The position numbers and the translations under genes are program-made. A stretch of DNA of 64,000 bases from Actinomycetospora lutea (GTDB taxonomy: Bacteria > Actinomycetota > Actinomycetes > Mycobacteriales > Pseudonocardiaceae): assembly GCF_028737205.1 (NCBI RefSeq), contig NZ_JAQZAL010000028.1, positions 1 to 64,000 of the forward strand. Direction: 5' to 3'. Below, in pieces: positions 8,584-17,356 of this stretch. Numbering within the stretch: position 1 is the stretch's first letter; the number at the start of each line of letters is the position of its first letter. Under the pieces are notes generated by a model that was given only the letters and a program-made list of their open reading frames with translations, was not told where the DNA came from and ran no database searches.

Positions 8584-10790
8584 CGGAACCACCCCGGCGA
8601 CCCGTTCTCGCCGCCGTCGCCGTCGCCGCCGGCCTCGGCGGGGGCGGACGCGCGGTCATCCACGTGCCACCGTGCTCGCTGCTCGCGCCTCTGCTCTTCG
8701 ACGCTCGCGTCGACACCTGCGTTGATACCTGCGTCGCTGCGCAGGTCGGCGCCAGGCGCGAGGCCGGTGAAGGCGTCGCGGGCGGTGAGCCGGGCACGGA
8801 CGTCCTCGAGCCGGGCCCGCAGGCGATCTCCATCGTCGGAGTCTGGAGCCTGGCCGAAGTCGGTGCTCCGCCGGTAGTGACGGCTGTCGAGGGCGACCTC
8901 GTCGACCGGTTCGTCGGGAGCCGCGTCATCGGCGCGGGGCCAGTCGGGGGCCGCGAGGGTGTCGGGCTCGCCGTGCTCGTCGCGCTGGAGCTCGTCGAGC
9001 GCGTCGCGCTCGGGGATCGGGGCGAGCTTCTCGAGGGCCTGGAGCCGGTGGTACTCGGCCCAGGCGTAGGGGTCGGAGTCGTGGGCGCGGTCGGAGAGCA
9101 CCGCGCGCTCCTGCGCGTCCTGCAGCGCGTCCTCGACCGCGGTCAACGGGCGCGACCGCCACCCCGAAGCGGGAGCGGTGTTCTCGCCCAGCCAGGTGGT
9201 GCGGGCGGTGGCCTCGTCGTCGGAGGCCGGCTCGCGCCAGTCCGGGTCGCCGTACTCGGCAGCCGGGTTGTAGCTCGTGCTCGCGCCCGGACGGGCGTCG
9301 AGGTAGGCCTCGTGCTCGGCCGCGGTCCAACGTTCCGGCCCCGCGGCGCGCGCCTGGTCGCTCAGTGCATGGTCAGGCAAGGCCTGGTCTGCCAGGGCAT
9401 GGTCGGTAGGGGCTTGGCCGGCCAGGGTGGCGCGCTCGGCGGCGGCCAGGGGGCGGAAGCCTCCCGCGACGGTCGGGTCGAACACGACGTAGCCGTCGCG
9501 CTCGGCGATCGCGGCCGCCGTGTCCCAGTCCCCCACGTCCGCCTGGTTCTCCTCGACGGCCTCGTGGTCGGCTGCATGCTCGCCGCGAGCCGAATCCGCC
9601 CCAGGGTCGGTCTGGTGCCTGTCGAGGCGGACGACCTGCCCGGTGGCGGGGTCGGTGTAGATGTCGGTGTCCGGGTCGTATCCGGCTACGTCGACTCCGG
9701 CGCCTTGGGCGATGCTCTGGGCCCGGTCGGCTCGCTCGGTGAGGGTCAGCTCCCGCCCCGCGTAGCGGCCCCACGCCCACCCGGTGTCGACCAACGCAGG
9801 GTCGGCCTTCGCGCGTTCGGCATCAAGATCGTGCGCCGTGGGGATCAGGCCACCAGAACCAACCTCGCCGAGGTCGAGGTCACGCTCGGGGTCGATCTCG
9901 AGGGGTTGGAGCGCGGCGTCGAGCTGGCGGCGCCAGGTAGCGGTCTCGGCCGCCAGGGCGTGGTCGTAGTCCTCGCGGACCAGCCCGATGTAGCCGGCGA
10001 CCTGCGCGGGGACGCTGACCGCCGGGAGACCGTGCGCCCGGCGCTCGGCCTCGTCCCAGGTGGCGTCGAGCTCGCGCAGGGCGCCGGCCTGATCGGCGGG
10101 ACTACCGGAATGGGCGACCTCGTCGCAGTACTCGGCGCGGGCGATCAGCTCCCGCTCCGAGAGCTGCGCGAGCGGCAGCGTCGGATCAGGCGTCGCCCAC
10201 GCGACACCCGTCGCATCGGCGCCAGCCGCCGTCGCCGTCGGGCGGTCGGTGGGATCGGTGGGCTCGGTCATGGCGGTCTCTCCTGCAGCAGCGGCGCCTC
10301 GTTCGACGTCGGCGTGGTCGTGTGAGGTGGTGTCGTCGCGCTCGTTGTCGGGTTCGGCGGCCCGGTAGCGGGCGTCGTTGAAGGCGACCCCGGCGGCGGC
10401 TGCGGCCTGTTCGGCGCGCTCGAGCGCGGCGACGTGCGTGAACTCGGCATCGTCGGGGGTGGTGGCGGTGGCAGCGGCGATGTCGTGCCAGGTGGCGCCC
10501 TCGCTGCGGGCGGCGGCCACGGTCTGCCACTGCCACCCGCCCAGCCGACTCGGGAGTTGGTGCTGGGCGGCGAGTGCTTCCATCGCTGACGGGGTCGCTG
10601 ACGGCGCCTGCTGCTCATCGAGCAGCCCCTGCAGCAGTGCGGCTCGGTCAGAGTCGCCGCTGCTGGCCGCGCGTGCGGCGGCCTGGGCGAGGACGTCCCG
10701 GCTGTTCCACGCCTGCCAGGTCGCAAGCAGCCGCTGCAAGCTCGGGGTCGGCTCCCTCGTCGACTCCGAGATCGGCTCCTGGGTGGTCAC
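8580..10790 (-). CDS. Large acidic hypothetical protein, transfer operon
   Basis: 736 residues. GTG 10790 forms a GTGA overlap with the coupling-protein stop. It is very rich in Ala, Asp, Glu and Thr with no membrane segment. An HTH-like stretch near residues 75-105 ('AAARSEGATWHDIAAATATT') could contact DNA. The middle has short D-H-A-L / D-Q-A-L repeats (about 9360-9415). No family is recognised. Its conserved position just downstream of the coupling protein suggests a transfer or accessory DNA-processing role, an inference from context. Confidence 0.7.
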   Translation of the reverse strand: MTTQEPISESTREPTPSLQRLLATWQAWNSRDVLAQAAARAASSGDSDRAALLQGLLDEQQAPSATPSAMEALAAQHQLPSRLGGWQWQTVAAARSEGATWHDIAAATATTPDDAEFTHVAALERAEQAAAAAGVAFNDARYRAAEPDNERDDTTSHDHADVERGAAAAGETAMTEPTDPTDRPTATAAGADATGVAWATPDPTLPLAQLSERELIARAEYCDEVAHSGSPADQAGALRELDATWDEAERRAHGLPAVSVPAQVAGYIGLVREDYDHALAAETATWRRQLDAALQPLEIDPERDLDLGEVGSGGLIPTAHDLDAERAKADPALVDTGWAWGRYAGRELTLTERADRAQSIAQGAGVDVAGYDPDTDIYTDPATGQVVRLDRHQTDPGADSARGEHAADHEAVEENQADVGDWDTAAAIAERDGYVVFDPTVAGGFRPLAAAERATLAGQAPTDHALADQALPDHALSDQARAAGPERWTAAEHEAYLDARPGASTSYNPAAEYGDPDWREPASDDEATARTTWLGENTAPASGWRSRPLTAVEDALQDAQERAVLSDRAHDSDPYAWAEYHRLQALEKLAPIPERDALDELQRDEHGEPDTLAAPDWPRADDAAPDEPVDEVALDSRHYRRSTDFGQAPDSDDGDRLRARLEDVRARLTARDAFTGLAPGADLRSDAGINAGVDASVEEQRREQRARWHVDDRASAPAEAGGDGDGGENGSPGWFR

Positions 10791-12640
10791 CGCGGCCACG
10801 ACCCGGCACGGCTAGGCGACTCGCCGATGACGGGGTCGACGACGGGCTCGACGTCGATCACCAGCGGTACCCGGCCGAACTCCGGCTCCGGGCGCGCAGG
10901 CGGTGCCGGTTCCCCTCGCCTGGGGGTGGTGGCGCGGCGCCACAGCGCCCTGAGGCCGACCTCGACCCACGCCCGCCCCCGCCGCCACCGGCCGCGCCAC
11001 CCGATCGCCTGCACAGGGGCGTGCAGGGCGCGGACGTCGCGGCGGGTCCAGGCCATCCGCGCCCGCCCGATCACCGGAGCGATACCGCGCCGGTAGACCA
11101 CGACCTTCCCCGCGGGCAGGTTCGCCAGCTGCGCCGGCGCCAGCACCAGCACCTTCCGCACGGTGCGGCTCGCGACGCGGCCGTGGAGGTCGGTGGTGGT
11201 GATCCGCTCGTCGCGCTCCCCGGCCAGGGTGGACCAGAACTGCAGGTCGGCCTGGTCGCGGGTGCCGCCGAACAGCAGCACCGAGCCGGTGTTGTTCAGG
11301 ATCGTGGCGGTCTTGTGCTCCCCGTAGCGGGCGAGCAGCTGAGCGCGGGACTGGAACGGGGCGATGATCGTGACCCCGCGCCCACCCATGTCCGCAGTCC
11401 AGTTCTCCAACGGCACCGGCGAGATGAGCGCCGCCTCGTCCAGCGCCAGCAGCAGTGGCGGATCGAGCCGCCCGGCCGGCTTCGCGGTGGCGAGGCGGCG
11501 GGCCTCGCGGGCGATGTGCCCGGTCAGCGCACACACCAACGGGCCGGTGTCGGCTTCCTCCGCGCCGAGCAGGAACACCGTCGCCCGCCCGGCGAGCAGA
11601 GCCTCGACGTCGAACGGTTGATCGGTCGGCGCCGCGGCGGCTGCCGCGTCGGGATGGTTCAGCCACCCCAGCGCCGGCATGATCGAGTTGGTGATCGAGG
11701 TGCGTGTGCGGTCGTTGGTGGTGACGAACTGCTCGGCGGCCTTGCCGAACGTCTCCACCTGACTGCGGCGCAGCAGCGCCGGCACCTCACGTGAGGCGCG
11801 GTCGTTGTCGGCCACCCAGCCGAGCACGTCGCGCATCGACCCGCCCCCGAGTGCGGCGGCGTGCAACAGGGCGGCCAGGACCCGGCGGGCCTGGGCGTCC
11901 CACCGCTCCGCGTCCCCGTGACTCGCTCGGGAGGTGGCGGCGACCATGTCGGTGGCGCGCTCCATCGCGGTCACCGGGTCGGTGCAACTGGTCAGCGGGT
12001 CGAAGCTGATCGTGGAGCGGATACCGCCGAGCCCGACCGGGTTGAACACGAACACCGGCCCCCGGCTGTGCTGCCGGATCGGGGCGCACAGCTCGAGCAG
12101 GTCGGTGCGGGTAGAGGTGACGACCGCGGCGCCGGGCGCGTCGAGGACGCGGCCGGCCAGCCAGCCGGTCTTGCCGGTCCTGGGCCCGCCGAAGACCAGG
12201 GTCACGTCCTCGACCGAGGACCACACCCGCTGCACCCCGACCCGGCACAGCTCCACCCCCACCGCGGTCGTGGGCACCCCGAGCCGCTCCCGCCGTGACA
12301 GCAGCGCCAGCGACGGGCGGACCGTGCCCGCCCGCCGGCGGGTGGCGACCGTGCCAGCATGCCGCGCCACATCCAGGGTCGAAGCGACCCCGGCGCGGCG
12401 CCGCGAGCGCGCCGACCAGCGGGAGACGATGGACCGGCTACGCGACCAGCGGTGCCAGCCCACCACCGCGAGCAACACGGCGGCGACGAGCAGCGCCGGC
12501 CACGACACGGCCTGCAGCAGCGTCAGCGTCGGCAACAGGGCCAGCAGGCCCGGCACACAGGCCCAGAGCCGGGCGCCCCGCGCCAGCAGCAGCGCGGTCG
12601 CGGCGGTCAGCAGCACCAGGATCAGCAGCGTCGCCATCAC
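10787..12640 (-). CDS. VirD4/TraG-type coupling protein (conjugative ATPase)
   Basis: 617 residues. Coupling proteins bring the relaxase-DNA complex to the transfer pore. Two hydrophobic segments near residues 1-60 anchor it in the membrane. Walker A 'FGGPRTGKTG' lies near residue 150 and Walker B 'LLLALDEAALI' near residue 400, followed by 'NWTADMGGRGVTIIAPFQSRAQL', the usual TraM-recognition region. The GTG at 12640 makes a GTGA overlap with the upstream gene; ATG 12637 follows at once. The C-terminal ~60 residues are Arg/Pro-rich. With the relaxase it supports mobilization, but no channel genes are seen. Confidence 0.9.
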   Translation of the reverse strand: MMATLLILVLLTAATALLLARGARLWACVPGLLALLPTLTLLQAVSWPALLVAAVLLAVVGWHRWSRSRSIVSRWSARSRRRAGVASTLDVARHAGTVATRRRAGTVRPSLALLSRRERLGVPTTAVGVELCRVGVQRVWSSVEDVTLVFGGPRTGKTGWLAGRVLDAPGAAVVTSTRTDLLELCAPIRQHSRGPVFVFNPVGLGGIRSTISFDPLTSCTDPVTAMERATDMVAATSRASHGDAERWDAQARRVLAALLHAAALGGGSMRDVLGWVADNDRASREVPALLRRSQVETFGKAAEQFVTTNDRTRTSITNSIMPALGWLNHPDAAAAAAPTDQPFDVEALLAGRATVFLLGAEEADTGPLVCALTGHIAREARRLATAKPAGRLDPPLLLALDEAALISPVPLENWTADMGGRGVTIIAPFQSRAQLLARYGEHKTATILNNTGSVLLFGGTRDQADLQFWSTLAGERDERITTTDLHGRVASRTVRKVLVLAPAQLANLPAGKVVVYRRGIAPVIGRARMAWTRRDVRALHAPVQAIGWRGRWRRGRAWVEVGLRALWRRATTPRRGEPAPPARPEPEFGRVPLVIDVEPVVDPVIGESPSRAGSWPR

Positions 12641-13035
12641 CGTGACCACCCACCGTGCGTGCTCGACGACCCCGGGAGCTCGAGGCGCTGGCGGAGGTCG
12701 GGGGGCTGGGGAAGGTCGGTGGTGTCAGTGAGCCAGTAGCCGCCGCCGGAGTGGGCGAGCTGGAAACGCGTCCCCTCGCCGAGCATGCGGCGCGCCCAGT
12801 CCTGGGCGGCGTCATCGGTCAACGGCTCGTCGGTGCGGCCCGCCACCGCGCCGTCGATCAGCAGCGCCCAGGTGATCGGGCCGCCGCACGGCACCTCCCC
12901 GAGCCCGACCCCGAGCACCGCCGCGGCGATATCGGCGCGGACCAGCTCCACCCCCAGCAGCAGCGGCAGCGTCGCGTGCACCTGCTCCCCCAGCACCAAC
13001 ACCCCGCTCGCACTGGCCGTTCGCCGGCTACGCAT
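12637..13035 (-). CDS. Hypothetical protein, transfer operon
   Basis: 132 residues. ATG 13035 is preceded by a good ribosome-binding site (GGAGG, about 5 nt spacing) and overlaps the upstream stop by 8 bp. The protein has a compact hydrophobic core ('LLLGVELVRADIAAAVLGVG') and Trp/Gly-rich C-terminal half, with no clear membrane segment. No family is recognised. It immediately precedes the coupling protein. Confidence 0.7.
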   Translation of the reverse strand: MRSRRTASASGVLVLGEQVHATLPLLLGVELVRADIAAAVLGVGLGEVPCGGPITWALLIDGAVAGRTDEPLTDDAAQDWARRMLGEGTRFQLAHSGGGYWLTDTTDLPQPPDLRQRLELPGSSSTHGGWSR

Positions 13036-13624
13036 CGCTTCCTCCCTCGTCGCCGTCCTCGTCGTCCTCGCCGTCGCCCGCATGGCGCTGCCAGGCCTCT
13101 AGGGCCGCGGCGCGGCGAGCGCAGTCGTGCTCGTGGCCCTGCTCGCGGTCGTCGGGATGCGAGGCGAACGGGCCGCTGTCACGCACCCGCGCCCGGCACG
13201 TGGTGCACGTCCACACCGCCGAGACCGACCCACAGCCGGCGTCAGCGCCGGCCGTGGCGCTGGCGCTGGCCGTGGGGGGTGGCGGTCGGTGCTCGATGAG
13301 CCACTCCCACGCCGCCTCCTCCCGCGCGCTTCCTTCTTGAGCTGTGGGGAGCTCGAGGGCCTGGCCGACGGCGTCCCAGCTGTGCCCGGCCCCGCGGGCG
13401 CGCAGCGCCCACTCCCGCAGCGCGCCCGCCGCGACCTCGGCCACCAGCCGCCCCGCCCGCACTCCGGCCAGCGGATCGGCCAGCACCGGACGCGAGAGCC
13501 CGTGGAAGCCCTCGATCGGCTCTTGCTGCTCAGTGGTGTCGAACGCGGTGACCGCGACCCGGCGCACGTGCTCGCGGGTCGACCATGCCGCCTGCTCCCG
13601 GCGGCTCACCTCCAGCGCGCTCAC
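13028..13624 (-). CDS. Hypothetical protein with C-terminal Cys/His cluster
   Basis: 198 residues from GTG 13624 in a GTGA overlap with the WhiB gene. An N-terminal helical region ('GHSWDAVGQALELP') resembles the DNA-binding helix pairs of small actinobacterial plasmid proteins. Near residues 138-168 a 'CTTCRARV ... HEHDC' pattern could bind one zinc ion. The tail is acidic (GEDDEDGDEGG). Family and function are not recognised. Confidence 0.7.
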   Translation of the reverse strand: MSALEVSRREQAAWSTREHVRRVAVTAFDTTEQQEPIEGFHGLSRPVLADPLAGVRAGRLVAEVAAGALREWALRARGAGHSWDAVGQALELPTAQEGSAREEAAWEWLIEHRPPPPTASASATAGADAGCGSVSAVWTCTTCRARVRDSGPFASHPDDREQGHEHDCARRAAALEAWQRHAGDGEDDEDGDEGGSDA

Positions 13625-14097
13625 CGCGCGCCACCCCCCGCAGTCCTCGTTGGCCGCTCAGCTCGCAGCTCGGCAGGCACGCGGGCGGCCCACCGCGCGA
13701 TGGTGCGGGCGCTGACCCCGTACTCCCTGGCCACCTCCAGCGGCGACGACCCGGCCTCGAGCAGCGCCAGCCACCGCGGCTTGCGCCGCCCGGCACGCAC
13801 GGTCGCGTGTTCGCGCTGCGCCCGGGCTCGTCGACGCTCCTGCTCGGTCATCCCGCCCGCGATCCCGTACGGCAACCGCTCGAGCGCCTCAACCAGACAC
13901 CGCTCCCGCACCGAACAGCCGCGGCACACCGCCTTCGCCGCCTCCACCTGCCGGCCCACCAACGAGTCGCTCGCCGCCGCCCCGCCCCGCCCGTCGTCCA
14001 GCACCTGGCCCAGCGTCTGGTCGGTGGCTTCCGGGAAGAACAGCTCCGGGTCGACGCCCCGGCACGCCGCCCATGCCTGCCAGTTCGTGTCAGTCAT
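13621..14097 (-). CDS. WhiB-family protein fused to a C-terminal HTH
   Basis: 158 residues from ATG 14097. Four cysteines (WAACRG; AVCRGC; RERC) and the '[12 protein letters not shown]' turn are the WhiB [4Fe-4S] signature. Beyond the usual WhiB end is a segment '[20 protein letters not shown]', a convincing helix-turn-helix. WhiB proteins usually act with sigma-A rather than carrying their own HTH, so this is unusual and suggests a self-sufficient redox-sensing regulator of the element. It is co-transcribed with ssb upstream and ends in a GTGA overlap. The regulated genes are unknown. Confidence 0.88.
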   Translation of the reverse strand: MTDTNWQAWAACRGVDPELFFPEATDQTLGQVLDDGRGGAAASDSLVGRQVEAAKAVCRGCSVRERCLVEALERLPYGIAGGMTEQERRRARAQREHATVRAGRRKPRWLALLEAGSSPLEVAREYGVSARTIARWAARVPAELRAERPTRTAGGGAR

Positions 14098-14542
14098 CGC
14101 CGCCCACCAGCTCGTCCACCAAGTGGTCGACCGAGTCGTCACCGCTCTCCGCCGCCCCGTTCCGAGCAGCGGGCGCGACGGCCGACATGCGCTGCGGGCG
14201 GGCGGTGGCGTAGCGCAGCGACACCCCGACCTCGTCGACCTCGAGCTCGATCACCTGCCGGCGCTGACCCTCGGCGGTCTCGAACGAGCGCTGCCGCAGC
14301 CGCCCGGTCACCACCACCCGGTCGCCCCTGGACAGCGACTCCGCGGCGTGCTCGGCGAGCGCGCCCCACGCCACGGCGCGCAGGAACAGCGCATCCCCGT
14401 CGGTCCACTCGCCGGACTGGCGGTCGAAACGCCTCGGCGTCGACGCCACGGTGAACCCCGCTCGGGCTGCGCCGCTGGGCAGATACCGCAGCTCCGGGGC
14501 GTCGGTCAGGTTCCCGACGATGGTCAGGGTGGTCTCGTTCAT
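14090..14542 (-). CDS. ssb: Single-stranded DNA-binding protein
   Basis: 150 residues. It has an OB-fold start '[23 protein letters not shown]', the '[18 protein letters not shown]' strand-helix region and '[16 protein letters not shown]', all typical of bacterial SSB. The C-terminus ends 'LVGGDD', a reduced version of the acidic tip. Element-encoded SSBs commonly protect transferred single strands. It is the first gene of the leftward operon and overlaps the WhiB gene by 8 bp. The leader contains strong hairpins. Confidence 0.92.
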   Translation of the reverse strand: MNETTLTIVGNLTDAPELRYLPSGAARAGFTVASTPRRFDRQSGEWTDGDALFLRAVAWGALAEHAAESLSRGDRVVVTGRLRQRSFETAEGQRRQVIELEVDEVGVSLRYATARPQRMSAVAPAARNGAAESGDDSVDHLVDELVGGDD

Positions 14543-14845
14543 GACTTCTCCTCAATGACTGGTCAGCCGCGCCCGTCGCGCAGCTGGGTGGTTCTGGGTC
14601 CCGCCGAAAGGCGGGTGGAGGCGTCCTGGCTGCCTCCACCCCGCGTGCGGGCGCCGCCGGCCGTCGAGGTCTCCGGGGTCAAGGGCCGGACGCAGTCCGG
14701 CCGCGCAGCGGCGCCACCGGCGCCCTTGAAGCCGGAGGAACGGCCGGCTCACACTCGGCGGGACACCACGGCGCGGCGTCGCCCCCGGCGACTCGCCCTG
14801 CTTCCTCGGCCCCGCGGCCTTGAGCGCCCCGGCCACGGGCGGTCT
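14543..14845. promoter_or_regulatory. Hairpin-rich leader/intergenic region upstream of ssb
   Basis: About 300 bp without a supported gene. It holds a perfect 10-bp stem (14613-14622 with 14632-14641, 9-nt loop), a 6-bp stem with GAAA loop (14600-14605 with 14610-14615) that shares three bases with the first, and a 7-bp stem (14684-14690 with 14696-14702). The overlap of the first two makes them mutually exclusive. That could form an attenuator, a terminator for the upstream genes, or a single-strand origin. A clear promoter is not visible. Confidence 0.45.
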
Positions 14846-15076
14846 CTAGCCGTCCGCGGGTGCTCCCGCCGCGCCCTCGAGAGCCGGCGTGGTGGCCTGA
14901 TCGAGCGCCGACATCAACCCGCCGATCGCTGCCGGTAGCCCCTGCCCGACCGGCGTACCGATGAACAGCACCAGGGCAACGAGGGAGAACACCACCGCGC
15001 CGGCGGCGGACCGAGTCTTGGCGCAGATGAACGCGCCCAGGATCGCGAATAAGATCAATAGCCCGACGCTCGACAT
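14846..15076 (-). CDS. Small membrane protein of the element
   Basis: 76 residues from ATG 15076, which overlaps the excisionase stop by one base (TGATG) and has a ribosome-binding site (AAGGGGG) 8-9 nt upstream. Two hydrophobic helices (about residues 4-18 and 26-45) suggest a small inner-membrane protein. The C-terminal 30 residues are Ala/Gly/Pro-rich. No family is recognised. Confidence 0.65.
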   Translation of the reverse strand: MSSVGLLILFAILGAFICAKTRSAAGAVVFSLVALVLFIGTPVGQGLPAAIGGLMSALDQATTPALEGAAGAPADG

Positions 15077-15279
15077 CAGGAAGCACCCCCTTCGATGGCT
15101 CCTGACACAAGTGCGTCGATGACGGGACCGGGGATCAGCCAACGACCCCGGATTCGAACCGCGCGAAGCTCACCGGAGCTGATTGCCCGGTAGACGGTCA
15201 TCCGCGACATCTTGAGCATCTGCGCGACCTCGGCGACGTCGTAGAACGTCGGTGCCCTCTCACTGCTTCTGATCGACAA
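15076..15279 (-). CDS. Excisionase-family HTH DNA-binding protein
   Basis: 67 residues. The sequence 'YDVAEVAQMLKMSRMTVYRA ... GELRAVRIRGRWLIP' is the MerR-like excisionase/HTH_17 fold. Such proteins bend attachment-site DNA so the integrase can excise the element, and may also repress transcription. It lies 2 kb from the integrase and is divergent from the HTH-like gene at 15491, with an inverted repeat between them. Confidence 0.88.
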   Translation of the reverse strand: MSIRSSERAPTFYDVAEVAQMLKMSRMTVYRAISSGELRAVRIRGRWLIPGPVIDALVSGAIEGGAS

Positions 15280-15404
15280 CGCTGACTCCTCGCTGCGGAC
15301 GCTGGCCCGAGATGGCGGCGTCTGTGCATCGAGAGTCAGGGAGGGAGTCGATGCCAGTCATCGATCCTTGCTGGTGGCAGGCGGTGGACGCTGAGGCTTA
15401 AGGG

Positions 15405-15422
15405 ACTTGCTTGTGCGCAAGT
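15405..15422. promoter_or_regulatory. Inverted repeat ACTTGC-N6-GCAAGT, candidate operator
   Basis: A perfect 6-bp inverted repeat sits between the divergent excisionase-like and HTH-like genes. Its distance from both start codons (about 70-130 bp) suits an operator. A TAAGAT hexamer at 15461-15466 is a possible -10 for the rightward gene. The cognate regulator is unknown; either flanking protein is plausible. Confidence 0.4.
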
Positions 15423-15490
15423 GTCATCAGTCGCCGCAAGCCGCGTGCTACGGTTGCTCGTAAGATCTTCCAGATTTGCAGGTGCAAACT

Positions 15491-16573
15491 ATGGCGATCT
15501 CGCCCCGCTCACTGGCCCGGATAGCCGAGTCCTCTGGATTCGGCATGGCCGACGTCGCTTTCCTAGCCGGGCTAGACGAGAGCACGGTCTGCCGGCTATG
15601 GGACGACCCAGACTGGCTTGACAGGATCAAGGGCCGAACGCTTCAAGCCCTTGTCGGGGCGCTACCTGGGGTCGGTGAGTATGTCCTCGGTTACTCACTC
15701 GCCGACCGCCGAAGCCGACTCGCAGACAGGCTCAGCTCGAAGGGCGTGGAAGTCGACACGGCAACCTTCGGGAGACTAGCGAGCGAAAAACGGGTCCCTG
15801 AGCAATACCTCAGCAATGCCTTAGAGACCGCAGCATGCGTTCTTGATGGGGACGCCAAGCAGGCGGCCGCTCATCTTGCCAGATTCTGGGGACGCGACCA
15901 GGACTATGCGATGGGTGCTGTTTTCGGGTCCACTGCTATCGGAGCCCTACTTGTCGACGCTACCCCTCTGCACGCTGCCGCCCTGGGAATGGCGGTCGAG
16001 CTTGGCGAGCGGCCCAATTCGTTCCACGCCATCCTTGCGCAGGCAAACCTCCTCCACCATCTATCACTAAGTACTGGCGAGACGCCGCGAGCACTGCCGC
16101 CCGACCTCAACCGCAACACCGCACTTGCCTTCCGTAGCTCCACTATGGGTCGACTCATCTCGACGAACGATCCCGAGATAGCGTTCGCCTACTCACGAAA
16201 GGTCGACGAATCACAGCTGCTCAAGATGGTGGAGGAGTGGGCGTTCCCCACTTACTGCCACGACGTGAAGCCGTCGCAAGACTTCTCCCTTCCCCGGTCA
16301 TTGCTGATGAGACAGACTGCTCCTGAGATCATCCGGGAGATCGAGACCTACAACGATGCGTACCTGCTGTATCTAGCCCTCACAGCCCTACCGACGCTCC
16401 TTGGCCGCGACGGCACCTTCGGCTTGAGGCGAGACGAGCTCGGCGCTCGCCTCGCAGCGAGACGGGAACGCGTCGCACTCCCAGAGACGGGCGTAGCCTG
16501 CGACGCTATCCTCTCCGAGCTAGGCAAAGACGATCGGGAGCTCGGAGGCACCAAGTTTGACTACGCCTGGTAG
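15491..16573 (+). CDS. HTH-like regulatory/unknown protein near the integrase
   Basis: 360 residues from ATG 15491, preceded by AGGTG at 15480-15484; TTG and GTG lie just upstream in frame. Residues ~1-60 ('SLARIAESSGFGMADVAFLAGLDESTVCRLW') look like a divergent HTH. The rest is all-helical with no motif I recognise. GC and codon use are lower and more mixed than in the transfer operon. The downstream methyltransferase overlaps its end by 17 bp, so the two are probably co-expressed. A regulatory or defence role is possible but not shown. Confidence 0.65.
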   Translation: MAISPRSLARIAESSGFGMADVAFLAGLDESTVCRLWDDPDWLDRIKGRTLQALVGALPGVGEYVLGYSLADRRSRLADRLSSKGVEVDTATFGRLASEKRVPEQYLSNALETAACVLDGDAKQAAAHLARFWGRDQDYAMGAVFGSTAIGALLVDATPLHAAALGMAVELGERPNSFHAILAQANLLHHLSLSTGETPRALPPDLNRNTALAFRSSTMGRLISTNDPEIAFAYSRKVDESQLLKMVEEWAFPTYCHDVKPSQDFSLPRSLLMRQTAPEIIREIETYNDAYLLYLALTALPTLLGRDGTFGLRRDELGARLAARRERVALPETGVACDAILSELGKDDRELGGTKFDYAW

Positions 16574-17309
16574 CCCGGCGGACACCTACGCCGCCAACGC
16601 CGACTTCTGGGTAAAGATCATCCGCGAGCAGCTCGACAGATACCGAACCGAGCTGACCGATGGAAGCGTGTTAGACGCTGTAGGCGATTGCTCCGGCACG
16701 CGAGTCTTGGACGGTGGCTGCGGCGAAGGCTATATGTCCCGGTTGCTCGCAGAGCGCGGAGCATCAGTGGTGGGCGTCGACACCTCGGAGACATTGATTG
16801 CGTCTGCACGACATCACCCCGACGCCCGCACACTTGGAATCGACTATAAGGTCGCAAACCTGGAGAACCTTCCGGAACCTGATGCGACCTTCGATATCGC
16901 CGTGTGCAACCACGTTCTTAGCGACGTGGCCGACCCGGCGTCGGCGTTACGCGAGTTGGGCCGAGTGCTGCGCCCTGGCGGTCGACTGGTCGCCCTGATG
17001 CTTCACCCATGCTTCTACACAGCCCACGCTGAGCGCGACGCGTCTGGCAGCATCCCGGTTGCCACGTATTTCTCCGAGCGGCGCGTAGATCAGCCCTTCG
17101 TTGTAGCGGGCTTAGAATCCCCCGCTGAGGTCCACATGAACTTTCGCCCGCTCGAGTTCTACTCGCAGGCGATCACTGACGCAGGGTTCCTGATCAGCGG
17201 TCTGTCGGAACCGCATCCGCCAGCAGAATGGCTCCGAGAAGTCGCCTGGTGGAAGAAGAACTTCGTAAGACCGCTCTTCTTGCTGATATCGGCGGAGCTT
17301 CGGCCTTGA
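16557..17309 (+). CDS. Class I SAM-dependent methyltransferase
   Basis: 250 residues. Motif I 'VLDGGCGEGYMSRLLA' near residue 50, 'VVGVDTSETLI' next, and 'FDIAVCNHVLSDVADP' near 115 are the methyltransferase 11/25 pattern. The start is a TTG at 16557 with GGAGG 8 nt upstream (16544-16548), lying inside the preceding gene; no ATG or GTG is available nearby. This suggests translational coupling. The substrate is unknown. The C-terminal 'WWKKNFVRPLFLLI' matches small-molecule methyltransferases more than DNA methylases. Confidence 0.85.
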   Translation: MTTPGSPADTYAANADFWVKIIREQLDRYRTELTDGSVLDAVGDCSGTRVLDGGCGEGYMSRLLAERGASVVGVDTSETLIASARHHPDARTLGIDYKVANLENLPEPDATFDIAVCNHVLSDVADPASALRELGRVLRPGGRLVALMLHPCFYTAHAERDASGSIPVATYFSERRVDQPFVVAGLESPAEVHMNFRPLEFYSQAITDAGFLISGLSEPHPPAEWLREVAWWKKNFVRPLFLLISAELRP

Positions 17310-17356
17310 AAATCTAGTCCTCGGACTAGAGGCCGCGACAGCCTTCAGGAGGATTG

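Noticed and set aside
14552-14836. 94-codon minus-strand frame in the ssb leader
   Set aside because: Sequence is Arg/Pro/Gly-rich without a fold, lies across strong hairpins and has no good start signal.
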